Shown: positions 28,835-37,654, counted from the first letter of the stretch. The stretch: 63,270 nucleotides of DNA from Cyanobium sp. T1B-Tous (GCF_024345475.1 NZ_JAGQBE010000007.1:1-63270); one strand, 5' to 3'. Notes: generated by a model from the letters alone, not told the origin. A program made the numbers and translations.

Positions 28835-28927
28835 ATGGGAGGACGGTCCGCCTCAAGGGCGTTCCGGCGTGCAATATACCCATCGCCCTTCCCCCTCGCC
28901 CGTTGATGCCGGCGGGCTTGGGAAGCA

Positions 28928-28956
28928 CTGATACAGTCCGCTTTGGCCCGTATCAG
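28928..28956. promoter_or_regulatory. Inverted repeat and putative promoter before accC
   Basis: CTGATAC (28928-28934) and GTATCAG (28950-28956) form a perfect 7-bp inverted repeat with a 15-nt spacer. A TACAGT hexamer (28932-28937) overlaps the left arm and may be the -10 of accC, whose ATG is at 28971. It could be an operator or a leader structure. Confidence 0.4.
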
Positions 28957-28970
28957 CTGAGTCGCCGCGG

Positions 28971-30329
28971 ATGCCCATCGGCAAGTTGCTGATCGCCAAC
29001 CGTGGCGAAATTGCCCTGCGAATCCTGCGCACCTGCCGGGAGCTGGGGATCCCCACCGTGGCCGTCTACAGCACGGTGGACAAGAACGCCCTGCACGTGC
29101 AGCTGGCCGACGAAGCCGTGTGCGTGGGCGAGGCGCCCAGCAGCAAGAGCTACCTCAACATTCCCAACATCCTGGCGGCGGCCACCTCCCGGGGTGCCGA
29201 TGCCATCCACCCCGGCTACGGCTTTCTGGCCGAAAACGACCGCTTCGCCGAGATCTGCGCCGACCACGGCATCACCTTCGTGGGTCCCTCCCCGGAAGCC
29301 ATCCGCTCGATGGGGGACAAGTCGACGGCCAAGACCACCATGCAGACGGTGGGCGTGCCCACCATCCCCGGCAGTGAAGGCCTCCTGGATACCCCAGCAG
29401 AGGCCGCCCGCCTGGCGGAATCCATGGGCTATCCCGTGATGATCAAGGCCACCGCCGGCGGCGGTGGCCGCGGCATGCGCCTGGTGCCCGGCCCGGACCA
29501 GCTGGAGAGCCTGTTCAAGGCAGCCCAGGGGGAAGCGGAAGCGGCCTTCGGCAACCCCGGGCTGTACATGGAGAAATTCATCGACCGGCCTCGGCACGTG
29601 GAGGTGCAGGTGCTGGCCGATCGCCACGGCAACGTGGTGCACCTCGGGGAGCGCGACTGCTCGATCCAACGCCGCCACCAGAAGCTGCTGGAGGAAGCGC
29701 CCAGCGTGGCGATCAATGCCGACCTGCGCCGCCAGATGGGCGAAGCCGCCGTGGCCGCCGCCCGCACCATTGGCTACGAGGGCGCCGGCACCGTCGAGTT
29801 CCTGGTGGATCGCAGCGGCAAGTTCTATTTCATGGAAATGAACACCCGCATCCAGGTGGAGCACCCGGTCACCGAAATGGTCACCGGCGTCGACCTGATC
29901 GCCGAGCAGTTGCGGATTGCCGGAGGGGAGCCGATCTCGGTCACCCAGGACCAGATCAAGCTCTGCGGCCACGCCATCGAGGTGCGCATCAACGCCGAAG
30001 ACCCTCGCCAGAACTTCCGCCCCGCCCCCGGCAAGATCACCGGCTGGCTCCCCCCGGGCGGCCCGGGTGTGCGGGTCGACAGCCACGTCTACACGGGCTA
30101 CGAGATCCCGCCCTTCTACGACTCCCTGATCGGCAAGGTGATCGTGTGGGGCACCGACCGGCCCCATGCCCTGCGGCGCCTGCGGCGTGCCCTGTCGGAA
30201 TGTGCCGTCACCGGCATCCCCACCACCATCGACTTCCACCTGCAGCTGCTCGATCGGCCCGAATTCCAGGCCGGCGACGTGCACACCAAGTTCGTGGAGC
30301 AGGACATGCTGCCCCAGAAAACCCCCTGA
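28971..30329 (+). CDS. accC: Acetyl-CoA carboxylase biotin carboxylase subunit
   Basis: 452 residues. Carboxylates biotin on the carrier protein AccB with ATP and bicarbonate, the first step of fatty acid synthesis. N-terminal domain starts [16 protein letters not shown]. The ATP-grasp core has the Gly-rich loop [12 protein letters not shown] and metal-binding [16 protein letters not shown]. The C-terminal domain (about 330-450) completes the fold. Length and motifs match the family exactly. Confidence 0.98.
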   Translation: MPIGKLLIANRGEIALRILRTCRELGIPTVAVYSTVDKNALHVQLADEAVCVGEAPSSKSYLNIPNILAAATSRGADAIHPGYGFLAENDRFAEICADHGITFVGPSPEAIRSMGDKSTAKTTMQTVGVPTIPGSEGLLDTPAEAARLAESMGYPVMIKATAGGGGRGMRLVPGPDQLESLFKAAQGEAEAAFGNPGLYMEKFIDRPRHVEVQVLADRHGNVVHLGERDCSIQRRHQKLLEEAPSVAINADLRRQMGEAAVAAARTIGYEGAGTVEFLVDRSGKFYFMEMNTRIQVEHPVTEMVTGVDLIAEQLRIAGGEPISVTQDQIKLCGHAIEVRINAEDPRQNFRPAPGKITGWLPPGGPGVRVDSHVYTGYEIPPFYDSLIGKVIVWGTDRPHALRRLRRALSECAVTGIPTTIDFHLQLLDRPEFQAGDVHTKFVEQDMLPQKTP

Positions 30330-30350
30330 GCCGCGAGCTCAGCGGGCCAA

Positions 30351-30695
30351 CTACCCCACCATCAGGCCCTGGGCCCGCAGCAACACCAGGGTGACCAGTC
30401 CCTGTTGGCCCACGAGCAGTTCGCGCACCAGGCTGAGCAGACCGACCCACACCACCGGCGTCACATCCACACCGCCGATGGGCTGGATCAGACGCCGGGT
30501 GGCCACCAGCAGCGGCTCGGTGGGGGCCCCGATCCAGCGCATCGCGCCCCGGCTCAGATCCACCTGGGGATACCAGGTGAGCACGATGCGAAACAGAAAC
30601 AGCAGGGTCCACAGCGCCAGGCCCAGCCCCAGCGCCAGGTTCAGCCCGGACAACAACGGCAGCCAGGACAGGGATTCGGAGGGCAGGGCCGTCAC
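30351..30695 (-). CDS. YggT-family membrane protein
   Basis: 114 residues. Two hydrophobic segments (about 18-45 and 80-105) flank the conserved loop WYPQVDLSRGAMRWIGAPTEPLL and RRLIQPIGGVDVTP, the YGGT signature shared with plastid Ycf19. Members are linked to membrane or nucleoid organisation in cyanobacteria and plastids. It is convergent with accC and divergent from psbX. Confidence 0.9.
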   Translation of the reverse strand: MTALPSESLSWLPLLSGLNLALGLGLALWTLLFLFRIVLTWYPQVDLSRGAMRWIGAPTEPLLVATRRLIQPIGGVDVTPVVWVGLLSLVRELLVGQQGLVTLVLLRAQGLMVG

Positions 30696-30785
30696 AAAGC
30701 TCTAAGCAGCTGGGAGTGCAGCGTAGGAAGCGGCCGCCACTGCCTAGGATTCCGCGACGCTTGACGCCTGAAAGCGGGCCCCGCC

Positions 30786-30908
30786 ATGACCCCTTCCCTC
30801 GCCAATTTCCTCAACAGCCTGGTGGCTGGTGCCGTGATCGTGGTGGTGCCCATCACCATCGCCCTGGTGCTGATCAGCCAGAACGATCGCCTCGATCGCC
30901 GCCTCTGA
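30786..30908 (+). CDS. psbX: Photosystem II protein PsbX
   Basis: 40 residues, one transmembrane helix (about 10-32) ending [15 protein letters not shown]. PsbX is a small subunit at the periphery of photosystem II near cytochrome b559, involved in quinone exchange. It is followed 56 nt later by ycf66, a gene order conserved in picocyanobacteria. A TAGGAT hexamer near 30744 could be its -10 element. Confidence 0.93.
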   Translation: MTPSLANFLNSLVAGAVIVVVPITIALVLISQNDRLDRRL

Positions 30909-30930
30909 GCCCGGCTCTGGACCAGCTGCC

Positions 30931-30936
30931 TACACT
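30931..30936 (+). promoter_or_regulatory. Putative -10 element of ycf66
   Basis: TACACT lies 28 nt before the GTG of ycf66 in the short gap after psbX. It matches the TAnnnT pattern of cyanobacterial -10 boxes; no -35 was identified. Confidence 0.3.
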
Positions 30937-30964
30937 GGCGAAACGGTCCGACGGGTGAGTTTCC

Positions 30965-31900
30965 GTGGTTAACGCCAGCCTGAATTGGGCCAGCATCGTG
31001 GGCATCGTGCTGGCGGTGGGCGGTGCGCTGCTCTATTTCATGCGCAGCTTCAAGCCCGCCCTGGCCCGCGACTACGACGTCTTCTTTGCCGCCGTGGGTC
31101 TGCTCTGCGGCGGCATTCTGTTTTTTCAGGGTTGGCGCCTCGACCCGATTCTCCAGTTCGGCCAGTTCCTGTTGGCTGGCACCACGGTGTTTTTCGCCTA
31201 CGAGAGCGTGCGGCTGCGGGGCGTGACCACCGAACAGGCCAGGCGTTCGTCCTACTTCGATGACGACGAACCCATGCCAGCCCCGGGCCCCTACCGGCCC
31301 CGCATGGGTGGACGGGCCTGGGGCGAGAGCGACGTGGATCGCTTTGATGAACCCCAGCCCCTGCGCCGCCGCATCCCATCCCGCGAGGAAGAAGGCGACG
31401 ACGACTTCTACCGGGCCCGCCGGCCGAGCAGTCGGGCAGCCATTCCGGAACGGGCGGCGAGCCGGCGGCCGACCGAAGATGACTGGGCAGCCCAACCGGC
31501 GCCCGCCACGCCCGATCGCAGCCGCTACAGCCCCTCGGGCAGCAGCCCTAGCAGCCGCCCTGCGCCTGATTTCGGCGCCCGGCGCCGGGACCGGGACAGC
31601 GGCAGCGAACCGCGCCGCGGCAGCCGTCCTGTGGCCTCCAACGAGGGGATGCCGCGCTCCAGCCGGCGCCCCGCGGAAGGAGAGGCTTCCCCGGCTTCGG
31701 GGGCCCCACAACGGGGACCAGCGGGGATTCCTCAGGGAGCCCCCCTCAGCGGTGGGGCCAACTCCGCAGGGGGTCAGGCCCCTGGCCGGACCAACAGGCC
31801 GGCCGCCGGCGACATCAGCGATGCCGACTTCAGCCCGATCAAGCCCCCCTCCAGCCCCGGGCCCCGCCCACGGGACAACAGCTCGCGGTTCGACGACTGA
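30965..31900 (+). CDS. ycf66: Ycf66 family protein with long disordered tail
   Basis: 311 residues from a GTG at 30965. The N-terminal about 95 residues hold two or three hydrophobic helices (ASIVGIVLAVGGALLYFMRS, AAVGLLCGGILFF, FGQFLLAGTTVFFAYESV), the Ycf66 core known from cyanobacteria and moss plastids. The remaining two thirds are rich in Arg, Pro, Ser and Asp and look disordered. The function is not established; the neighbourhood with psbX suggests a thylakoid location. Confidence 0.88.
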   Translation: MVNASLNWASIVGIVLAVGGALLYFMRSFKPALARDYDVFFAAVGLLCGGILFFQGWRLDPILQFGQFLLAGTTVFFAYESVRLRGVTTEQARRSSYFDDDEPMPAPGPYRPRMGGRAWGESDVDRFDEPQPLRRRIPSREEEGDDDFYRARRPSSRAAIPERAASRRPTEDDWAAQPAPATPDRSRYSPSGSSPSSRPAPDFGARRRDRDSGSEPRRGSRPVASNEGMPRSSRRPAEGEASPASGAPQRGPAGIPQGAPLSGGANSAGGQAPGRTNRPAAGDISDADFSPIKPPSSPGPRPRDNSSRFDD

Positions 31901-31940
31901 ATCCCCCCTGACCAGGCCCTTCCGGATCCCGGCCCTGCTG

Positions 31941-32486
31941 GTGCCGGCTCTGCTGATGCCGGCTGTCGCGCTGCTGCTAGCCGGCTGCGGGGAGGGAGCC
32001 TGGCTCAACCGGCGCAGCGCCGGACCGACGGGTGGATTCCTGGAGGCCAACCGCCAGGATCCAGCCCTCAGCGGCCAGGGGCGCTTCCTGGCCTCGGTGG
32101 TGGAACGGAGCGGCCGCGCCACGCTGCTGCTGCAGGAGCAACCCGGCGGCACGGTGATCCGCCTGCGCCACTTCCAGGGCCACCAGCCCCACAGCTCCCC
32201 CTCCCTGAGCTGGACCGGCCGCTACGTGGCGGCCCTGGTGCAGCAGGGGGCGCAGCGGGTGGCCCTGATCGAAGATCGGGCCACCGGAGCCCTCCATCGC
32301 CTGCCGCTGCCCGCGGATCGCACCGCCGTACGCCTCAGCCTGGCGCCGGATGCCCGCCGGCTGGCCGTGCAAGTGGCCCAGCGAGGCCAGTGGCGTGTCC
32401 AGGCCTTTGACCTGACTGGCCTGCTGGAACCCGACCTCCCCGGCGGCATGGCCGTCCAGGGCGGCGGGCCCGGAGCCCCACCATGA
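31941..32486 (+). CDS. Lipoprotein with TolB-like beta-propeller repeats
   Basis: 181 residues from the first legal start, GTG 31941; the lipobox LLLAGC follows within 15 residues. An in-frame CTG at 31908 would give a fuller signal peptide with positive charges, so the true start is open. The mature part contains repeats of the SLSWTGRYVAALVQ and SLAPDARRLAVQVAQ kind, as in TolB/WD40-like propellers. It is the upstream member of a tandem pair and overlaps the next gene by 4 nt. Confidence 0.7.
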   Translation: MPALLMPAVALLLAGCGEGAWLNRRSAGPTGGFLEANRQDPALSGQGRFLASVVERSGRATLLLQEQPGGTVIRLRHFQGHQPHSSPSLSWTGRYVAALVQQGAQRVALIEDRATGALHRLPLPADRTAVRLSLAPDARRLAVQVAQRGQWRVQAFDLTGLLEPDLPGGMAVQGGGPGAPP

Positions 32487-32959
32487 AGAGGCTGCTGAGC
32501 GCCACACTCCTGGCAGGCCTGCTCAGCGGCTGCATGGGCTCCATGCCGCTGCCGATCGGACCGCTCAACCGCCAACTGGAGAGCCTGGGGGCCAACCGCG
32601 ACCCCTCCCTCAGCGGCCGCTGGCTGGCCCTGATCAGCGGCAAGGGCGGACGGGAGCAGGTGGTGCTGGTGGATCTGGAGCGTCAGCAGCCCCTACCCCT
32701 GCCAGGCCTCAACAGGGCTGATGCCCAGCCGGTGAGCGTCAGCGTGGATAGCGCGGGCGAGCGAATCGCCCTGGTGCGGCAACTGGAGGGGCGCACGGAA
32801 CTGGTGCTCTACCGGCGATCCCTCCAGAGCTTGCAGCCGATCGCCATGGTGCCGAGTGGGGTGCCCAGGCAGGTGCAGCTGCAGGCCGATGGTCGCCAGA
32901 TGGCCGTCCAGGTGAGTCGGGCCGGCCTCTGGCAAGTGGATCTGGTGCAGATCCCCTAG
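32483..32959 (+). CDS. Lipoprotein, paralogue of the preceding gene
   Basis: 158 residues. Signal MKRLLSATLLAGLLSGC has a clear lipobox. The following sequence DPSLSGRWLALISG and SVSVDSAGERIALVRQ, LQADGRQMAVQVSRAGLW repeats the same propeller-blade pattern as the gene before it, so the two arose by duplication. The ATG overlaps the stop of the preceding gene (ATGA). The last 4 nt overlap the convergent hli gene. Confidence 0.75.
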   Translation: MKRLLSATLLAGLLSGCMGSMPLPIGPLNRQLESLGANRDPSLSGRWLALISGKGGREQVVLVDLERQQPLPLPGLNRADAQPVSVSVDSAGERIALVRQLEGRTELVLYRRSLQSLQPIAMVPSGVPRQVQLQADGRQMAVQVSRAGLWQVDLVQIP

Positions 32960-33132
32960 GGCACCAGGCCAGCCCAGTGAAGGAAGGTGTCACCACTGAG
33001 GGCCTCGATCAGCAGCACGGCTGCAAAGCCCACCATGGCGAAACGGCCATTCACCCGTTCGGCATAACCGCTCCAGCCGAAGGCCGGCACATCACGGGTG
33101 GTGGCGCTGGTGGCGGGAGTCTCGTCAGGCAT
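32956..33132 (-). CDS. hli: High-light-inducible protein (Hlip/Scp)
   Basis: 58 residues. One transmembrane helix with the chlorophyll-binding motif ERVNGRFAMVGF, the hallmark of the Hlip/LHC superfamily. Hlips bind chlorophyll and carotenoid and protect photosystem II assembly under excess light. The ATG at 33132 lies 4 nt after the stop of the ABC transporter gene; an ATG at 33144 would overlap that stop by 8 nt. Either way the gene is co-transcribed with, and probably coupled to, the transporter. Confidence 0.92.
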   Translation of the reverse strand: MPDETPATSATTRDVPAFGWSGYAERVNGRFAMVGFAAVLLIEALSGDTFLHWAGLVP

Positions 33133-33136
33133 CACA

Positions 33137-35128
33137 TCAAGCATGGCGGCCAACGTCATAGCCGGCCGCGGGCAACAGGCGCCAGTTCCCCGTGCCATCG
33201 AGCTCCAGCACCGTGTCGTGGAAAGCGGTGAGGGTGGGCCTGTGGCCGACGCTCACGAAGGCCATCTCCCGCTCCGCCAGGAGGCCGTAGAGGTGGCGCT
33301 CGGTGGCCACGTCGAGGGCGCTGGTGGCCTCATCGAGAACCACAAACAGGGGCGAATTGAGCAGCAACCGGGCAAAAGCCAAGCGCTGTTGCTCCCCCAG
33401 GGAGAGCAGGCGCGGCCAGTCCTGGATGATGTCGAGATCGGGGTAGCGCTGCACCAGCTCGGGCAGCCGCACCTGCTCGAGCACATGCCGCAGTTGCTCA
33501 TCGCTGAAGCGATCGGGCTGGAGGGGGTAGCAGAGCTGCTCGCGCAGGCTGCCCAACAACATGTAGGGCTTCTGGGGGATGAACAGCAGCTCCCCTTCGC
33601 TGGGACGCTCCACCCGGCCGGCCGCCGGGGGCCACAGACCACTCACCATGCGCAGGAACGAGGTTTTTCCGCAACCCGACGGGCCCACCACCAGGAGCCG
33701 CTGGTGGCGATCCACTTCAAGGCTGAGATCGCGGATCAGGGTGCGCTGGGTGCGCGGCGGCACCAGGTCGACATGGCTCACCAGGATGGAGCCATCGGGG
33801 CGACCACCACTGGTGGCTGCGAGCTTGGCCTCCAGGGCCGCGGCCTCGAGACCGATCGAATCCACCTTGCCCTGGAATCCTTCCAGGCGGCTGATGGAGG
33901 CGGAGAAGGCGGCCAGCCGGTCGATGTTGTTGACGATGTAACTCACCGAAAACAGCACCTGGCTGAAGGCGATGCTGGCTTGACCAAACACGCCGAAATC
34001 CACTCCCTTGGCGAAGTAGATCGGCGCAATCACCAACCAGGGAAGGAAGCGAGAGAAATAATCGTAAGAACGCTGGATGACACTGATCAGTGCCTCCCAG
34101 ATGATCAGTCGGTCATAGTTGCGTATGGCACCGCCCAGCCGCCGCTCGGCCTCCTTCGCCTCCTGCTGCTCACCGCGGTAGAAGGCGATCGACTCGGCGT
34201 TGTCGCGGATGTGCACCAAGCCATAACGGAAATCAGCCTCGAGCTTGAGTTGCTGATAGTTCAGATTCACCAGCTTGCGACTGGCAAACACGATCAAAGC
34301 GGTGCCACCCACCGAGTAGGCCAGCAGCACCAAGGCCAGCTGGTCACTGATGGTCCACAGCACGATGATGAAGCTGACAAAGGTCAGCAGGGCCGAGATG
34401 ATCTCGACGGTGACGCTCAGACTCGTGCCGGTGAAGCTGGCAGCATCCTGGGAGATCCGCTGATCCGGGTTGTCGATCTCTTCGATCGATTCATCGTTTG
34501 GATTGAGAACGTAGTAAGCCCGATTCGATAGATACCGGGTGAGCAGGCGGCCACTCAGCCATTCACGCCACAACAGCCCAAGCTTGGGGATCAAATAACT
34601 CTGAATCGCCCGGATTGGCAGGGCCAGCACCAGGCAAAAAGCATAGATCGCAACAATCTTCCAGAAGTCCTCAACCTTGTAGGCCACCAAGGCATTTTCA
34701 ATGTTGCGGGCGATATAGCTAATTCCCACATTGATGCCGTTAATCACCAGAATCAACAGGGTGATCACCCCCATCAACAGCCAGGGCAACCAGCGCCCCT
34801 GGCGCAACTTGGCTCGGAAGGCCACAAAACAGACCAGGCCGGCAGCCAGCAGCACCATCACCAGCGGGCCGATCGGGCTGCGCCAGATCGCCGCCACCTG
34901 CTCAGGCACCCCGGGCAGAAAACGGCTGCGCAATTCGGGGATGAGAGCGCCGCTCAGGGCCAGCACCCCGGTGAGCAGGAGCAGCGTGCTGCCCACCACC
35001 ACCGCCAGCAACGCGGCCACCAGCACCAGAAACTGCCAGCCCCGGGTGTCATCCACCGGCAGGAAGTAGGGCTGGGCCAGGCGCTGCAGCTTGGCCAGCT
35101 GTTCGCGGAGGGCCTTGAAGGGGTTCAT
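33137..35128 (-). CDS. ABC transporter, fused permease-ATPase (SbmA/BacA/ABCD-like)
   Basis: 663 residues. N-terminal about 430 residues hold roughly six membrane helices of the ABC_membrane_2 type, with the EEIDNPDQRISQD motif (related to the EAA-like motif of peroxisomal ABCD and BacA proteins). The ATPase domain has Walker [11 protein letters not shown], signature LSLGEQQRLAFARL (a degenerate LSGGQ) and Walker B FVVLDEATSALD. Relatives import peptides or cobalamin-like compounds, or very long acyl chains. It is directly upstream of hli. Confidence 0.88.
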   Translation of the reverse strand: MNPFKALREQLAKLQRLAQPYFLPVDDTRGWQFLVLVAALLAVVVGSTLLLLTGVLALSGALIPELRSRFLPGVPEQVAAIWRSPIGPLVMVLLAAGLVCFVAFRAKLRQGRWLPWLLMGVITLLILVINGINVGISYIARNIENALVAYKVEDFWKIVAIYAFCLVLALPIRAIQSYLIPKLGLLWREWLSGRLLTRYLSNRAYYVLNPNDESIEEIDNPDQRISQDAASFTGTSLSVTVEIISALLTFVSFIIVLWTISDQLALVLLAYSVGGTALIVFASRKLVNLNYQQLKLEADFRYGLVHIRDNAESIAFYRGEQQEAKEAERRLGGAIRNYDRLIIWEALISVIQRSYDYFSRFLPWLVIAPIYFAKGVDFGVFGQASIAFSQVLFSVSYIVNNIDRLAAFSASISRLEGFQGKVDSIGLEAAALEAKLAATSGGRPDGSILVSHVDLVPPRTQRTLIRDLSLEVDRHQRLLVVGPSGCGKTSFLRMVSGLWPPAAGRVERPSEGELLFIPQKPYMLLGSLREQLCYPLQPDRFSDEQLRHVLEQVRLPELVQRYPDLDIIQDWPRLLSLGEQQRLAFARLLLNSPLFVVLDEATSALDVATERHLYGLLAEREMAFVSVGHRPTLTAFHDTVLELDGTGNWRLLPAAGYDVGRHA

Positions 35129-35167
35129 GGGGCGACTCGGATCAGGGCATTCTCGCTGGGCTGTTCC

Positions 35168-35530
35168 CTAGCCCGGGGGCCAGGCCAGCGGACGCCCACC
35201 AATCACATGCACATGCAGATGGAACACGGTCTGACCGGCTTCTGCTCCACTGTTGATCACGGTGCGGAAGGCCTCCAGCCCCTCCTGGCGCGCCACCCGG
35301 GCCGCCACCAGCAGCAGATGGCCGAGGAGATCCTGGTGCTGCTCGGTGGCGTCAGACAACTGGGCGATCGGCTGGCGCGGAATCACCAGCACATGCACCG
35401 GGGCCTGGGGAGCCACGTCGCGAAAGGCCAGACAGCGGTCATCGGCGTACACCTGATCACAGGGGATCTCCCCGCGGAGGATGCGTCCAAAAATGGTGTC
35501 TTGGCTCGCCGAATCAGGGGAGCTGGCCAT
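35168..35530 (-). CDS. HIT-family nucleotide phosphoramidase (HinT-like)
   Basis: 120 residues. The HIT motif HLHVHVIGGR supplies the catalytic histidines, preceded by DTIFGRILRGEIPCDQVY and HVLVIPRQPI, the usual core. Members hydrolyse aminoacyl- or nucleoside-phosphoramidates. The ATG at 35530 gives a normal length. It is divergent from comM, with 61 nt between starts. Confidence 0.94.
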   Translation of the reverse strand: MASSPDSASQDTIFGRILRGEIPCDQVYADDRCLAFRDVAPQAPVHVLVIPRQPIAQLSDATEQHQDLLGHLLLVAARVARQEGLEAFRTVINSGAEAGQTVFHLHVHVIGGRPLAWPPG

Positions 35531-35591
35531 TGCAGCGGAGAACTGGGGATGGGACAGGGGTGGCACTAACGCTGTAGTGGCCCAGGGCGTG

Positions 35592-37169
35592 ATGTTGGCA
35601 CGGTGCAAGACGGCGGCGCTGCAGGGCCTGGAGGCCCGGCCGGTGCTGGTGGAAGTGGATCTGGCCCCGGGGCTGCCCGGCCTACAGATGGTGGGACTGG
35701 CCGATGCGGCCGTGCAGGAGGCGCGGGAGCGGGTGCGCTCCGCCCTTCGCCACAGCGGCCTCAAGGTGCCGCTGACCCGGGTGGTGGTGAACCTGGCCCC
35801 GGCCGACCTGCGCAAGGAAGGACCAGCCTTCGATCTCCCCATTGCCCTGGGCCTGCTGGTGGCCAGTGGCCAGCTGGCTGGGGAGCGAAGCGATGGGGTG
35901 TGGAGCGCCGGGGAACTGGGACTCGATGGCGCCCTGAGGCCAATTCGGGGCGTGCTCGCCATCGCCATCGCCGCCCAGCGCCACGGCGCCCGCGCCCTGC
36001 TCGTGCCGGAGGGCAATGCCTGGGAAGCCGCCCTGGTGAGCGGGCTACGGGTGTGGGGCGTCCGCAACCTGGCCCTGGCGCTCTGGCATCTGGAACATCC
36101 CAACGCCGACGATCAGCCCCGGGCCGTCGCGTCAGCTCCCGTGTTGGCCCGTGCGGGCCAGGAAGCCCCGGATCTCACCGATGTGAAGGGACAGGCCCAC
36201 GGCCGGCGCGCCCTGGAGATCGCCGCCGCCGGGGGACACCACCTGCTGCTCTGCGGACCTCCCGGCAGCGGCAAAACGATGCTGGCTCGGCGCCTGGCGG
36301 GCCTGCTCCCGCCGCTGAACCCCGCTGAGGCCCTGGAACTGACGGCCCTCCATTCGGTGGCCGGACTGCTCGACAGCAGCCAGGGGCTGCTGCAGGAGCG
36401 CCCGTTTCGAAGCCCCCATCACAGCTGCTCCGGGCCAGCCCTGATTGGCGGTGGGAGCCAACCCCAGCCGGGGGAGCTGGCCCTGGCCCACCACGGCGTG
36501 CTCTTCCTCGATGAGCTCACAGAATTTCGCCGGGCCGTGCTCGACCAGCTGCGCCAACCACTGGAGGAGGGCGAGGTGTGGATCCACCGGGCCCGCCATC
36601 GCACGCGCTTCCCCTGCCGGATCATCCTGGCGGCCGCCACCAACCCCTGCCCCTGCGGCTGGTGGGGCGATCCGGAGCGCAGCTGCCGCTGCGGCGAAGG
36701 GCAACGGCGGCGCTACTGGGGGCGGTTATCGGGGCCCCTGCTGGATCGCATCGACCTCCAGGTGGTGATGCGGCGTCCCAGCAGTGCGGCCCTCACCGCC
36801 CCCTTCCGCAGCCAGCGATCCACTGGATGGACTGCACCAGCAGTCCAGGATGCCGGCCAGGCCAGCGAATCCACCGCGGTGGTGCGGCAGCGCGTCCAAC
36901 GGGCCCGCTCCCGCATGGCGGCCCGCAACCCAGCCGGCTGCAGCAACAGCCAGATCCCTGGAGGCCACCTGCAACAGGTGGTGCGGCTGGCGCCAGACGC
37001 CCTGGCCGTGTGGGAAGGAGCCCTGCAGCACAGGCAACTCAGCGCCAGGGCGGGGGAGCGGCTGCTGCGGGTCGCCCAGACCATCAGCGACCTCGGCGAT
37101 GAATTCGGCATCAGCGCCGGGGCCATCGCCGAAGCCCTCACCTACCGATCCTTTGACCAGCAGGGCTGA
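35592..37169 (+). CDS. comM: YifB/ComM-family Mg-chelatase-like AAA+ ATPase
   Basis: 525 residues. N-terminal ChlI-like/Lon-like domain (about 1-170) with VDLAPGLPGLQMVGLADAAV. The AAA+ core has Walker A CGPPGSGKT and Walker B GVLFLDEL, and the Cys-rich TNPCPCGWWGDPERSCRC loop of the family. The C-terminal domain follows. ComM is a DNA branch-migration helicase that helps integrate DNA during natural transformation, which fits competence-capable Synechococcus relatives. The ATG at 35592 is preferred over GTG 35589. Confidence 0.95.
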   Translation: MLARCKTAALQGLEARPVLVEVDLAPGLPGLQMVGLADAAVQEARERVRSALRHSGLKVPLTRVVVNLAPADLRKEGPAFDLPIALGLLVASGQLAGERSDGVWSAGELGLDGALRPIRGVLAIAIAAQRHGARALLVPEGNAWEAALVSGLRVWGVRNLALALWHLEHPNADDQPRAVASAPVLARAGQEAPDLTDVKGQAHGRRALEIAAAGGHHLLLCGPPGSGKTMLARRLAGLLPPLNPAEALELTALHSVAGLLDSSQGLLQERPFRSPHHSCSGPALIGGGSQPQPGELALAHHGVLFLDELTEFRRAVLDQLRQPLEEGEVWIHRARHRTRFPCRIILAAATNPCPCGWWGDPERSCRCGEGQRRRYWGRLSGPLLDRIDLQVVMRRPSSAALTAPFRSQRSTGWTAPAVQDAGQASESTAVVRQRVQRARSRMAARNPAGCSNSQIPGGHLQQVVRLAPDALAVWEGALQHRQLSARAGERLLRVAQTISDLGDEFGISAGAIAEALTYRSFDQQG

Positions 37170-37174
37170 TCAGG

Positions 37175-37207
37175 GGCGGTGATTCAGCGGCGGTGATCAG
37201 CGGCGGT
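37175..37207. repeat. Three tandem copies of a GGCGGTGATCAGC-like unit
   Basis: GGCGGT blocks start at 37175, 37189 and 37202, separated by GAT(T)CAGC. They lie just after comM and extend into the 3' end of the small minus-strand ORF. Likely slippage. Confidence 0.55.
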
Positions 37208-37379
37208 GCGGATGGTCGCGGTAGGGCTGAACACCCACGTTGGGGGGCAAGTTGGCCTGCTCCTCGCGGGGATTTCCGAAGGCATGGGCGAGGCTGTCGC
37301 CGATCCAGCCGGCAAAAGCCCGGAGGGCAGGCAGGGGAGCCCGCATCGGCATCGCAAGGACGTTGACCTGTGCAGCCAT
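37197..37379 (-). CDS. Small hypothetical protein (60 residues)
   Basis: ATG at 37379. N-terminal half is hydrophobic and weakly basic (MAAQVNVLAMPMRAPLPALR), the middle has AGWIGDSLAHAFGNPREEQ, and the tail is polar and ends YRDHPHRR. No family was recognised. It is downstream of rpsU on the same strand but separated from it by a strong stem-loop. A start at ATG 37352 is also possible. Confidence is moderate. Confidence 0.45.
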   Translation of the reverse strand: MAAQVNVLAMPMRAPLPALRAFAGWIGDSLAHAFGNPREEQANLPPNVGVQPYRDHPHRR

Positions 37380-37430
37380 GGTGGCGACCTCAGGGAGGAC
37401 CCTTCCAGCATGGAGACGCTTCAAACCCAT

Positions 37431-37456
37431 GGGAACAGGTAAAAGCACCTGTTCCC
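37431..37456. terminator. Strong stem-loop between rpsU and the small ORF
   Basis: GGGAACAGGT (37431-37440) and ACCTGTTCCC (37447-37456) form a perfect 10-bp stem with a 6-nt loop. On the minus strand it lies 28 nt after the rpsU stop. There is no T run, so it is either a Rho-independent terminator of the weak type or an RNA-stability element. Confidence 0.5.
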
Positions 37457-37483
37457 TTTGGCCTTGGGGAGAGCCCGCGGAGA

Positions 37484-37654
37484 TCAGCGGCGGCGGCGGC
37501 GCTGCTGGGCCTTGCGCTTGTACTTCTCGACGGGGGTCTCGTGGTGACGCAGGCGCTTGAGGTCGGCAAAGATGCCCGCCTTGGACACCTGGCGCTTGAA
37601 GCGGCGCAGGGCCGATTCAATTCCTTCGTTTTCGCCGACGGTGACCTGGGTCAT
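37484..37654 (-). CDS. rpsU: 30S ribosomal protein S21
   Basis: 56 residues: [20 protein letters not shown] at the start, then [21 protein letters not shown] and an Arg-rich tail. S21 helps the 30S subunit start translation at mRNA leaders. The length and sequence match the family fully. It stands alone between comM and the DUF3747 gene. Confidence 0.97.
   Translation of the reverse strand: MTQVTVGENEGIESALRRFKRQVSKAGIFADLKRLRHHETPVEKYKRKAQQRRRRR

Noticed and set aside
33098-34531. 477-codon plus-strand frame opposite the SbmA-like transporter
   Set aside because: Gln/His-rich sequence without motifs; the minus-strand ABC transporter has all family signatures.
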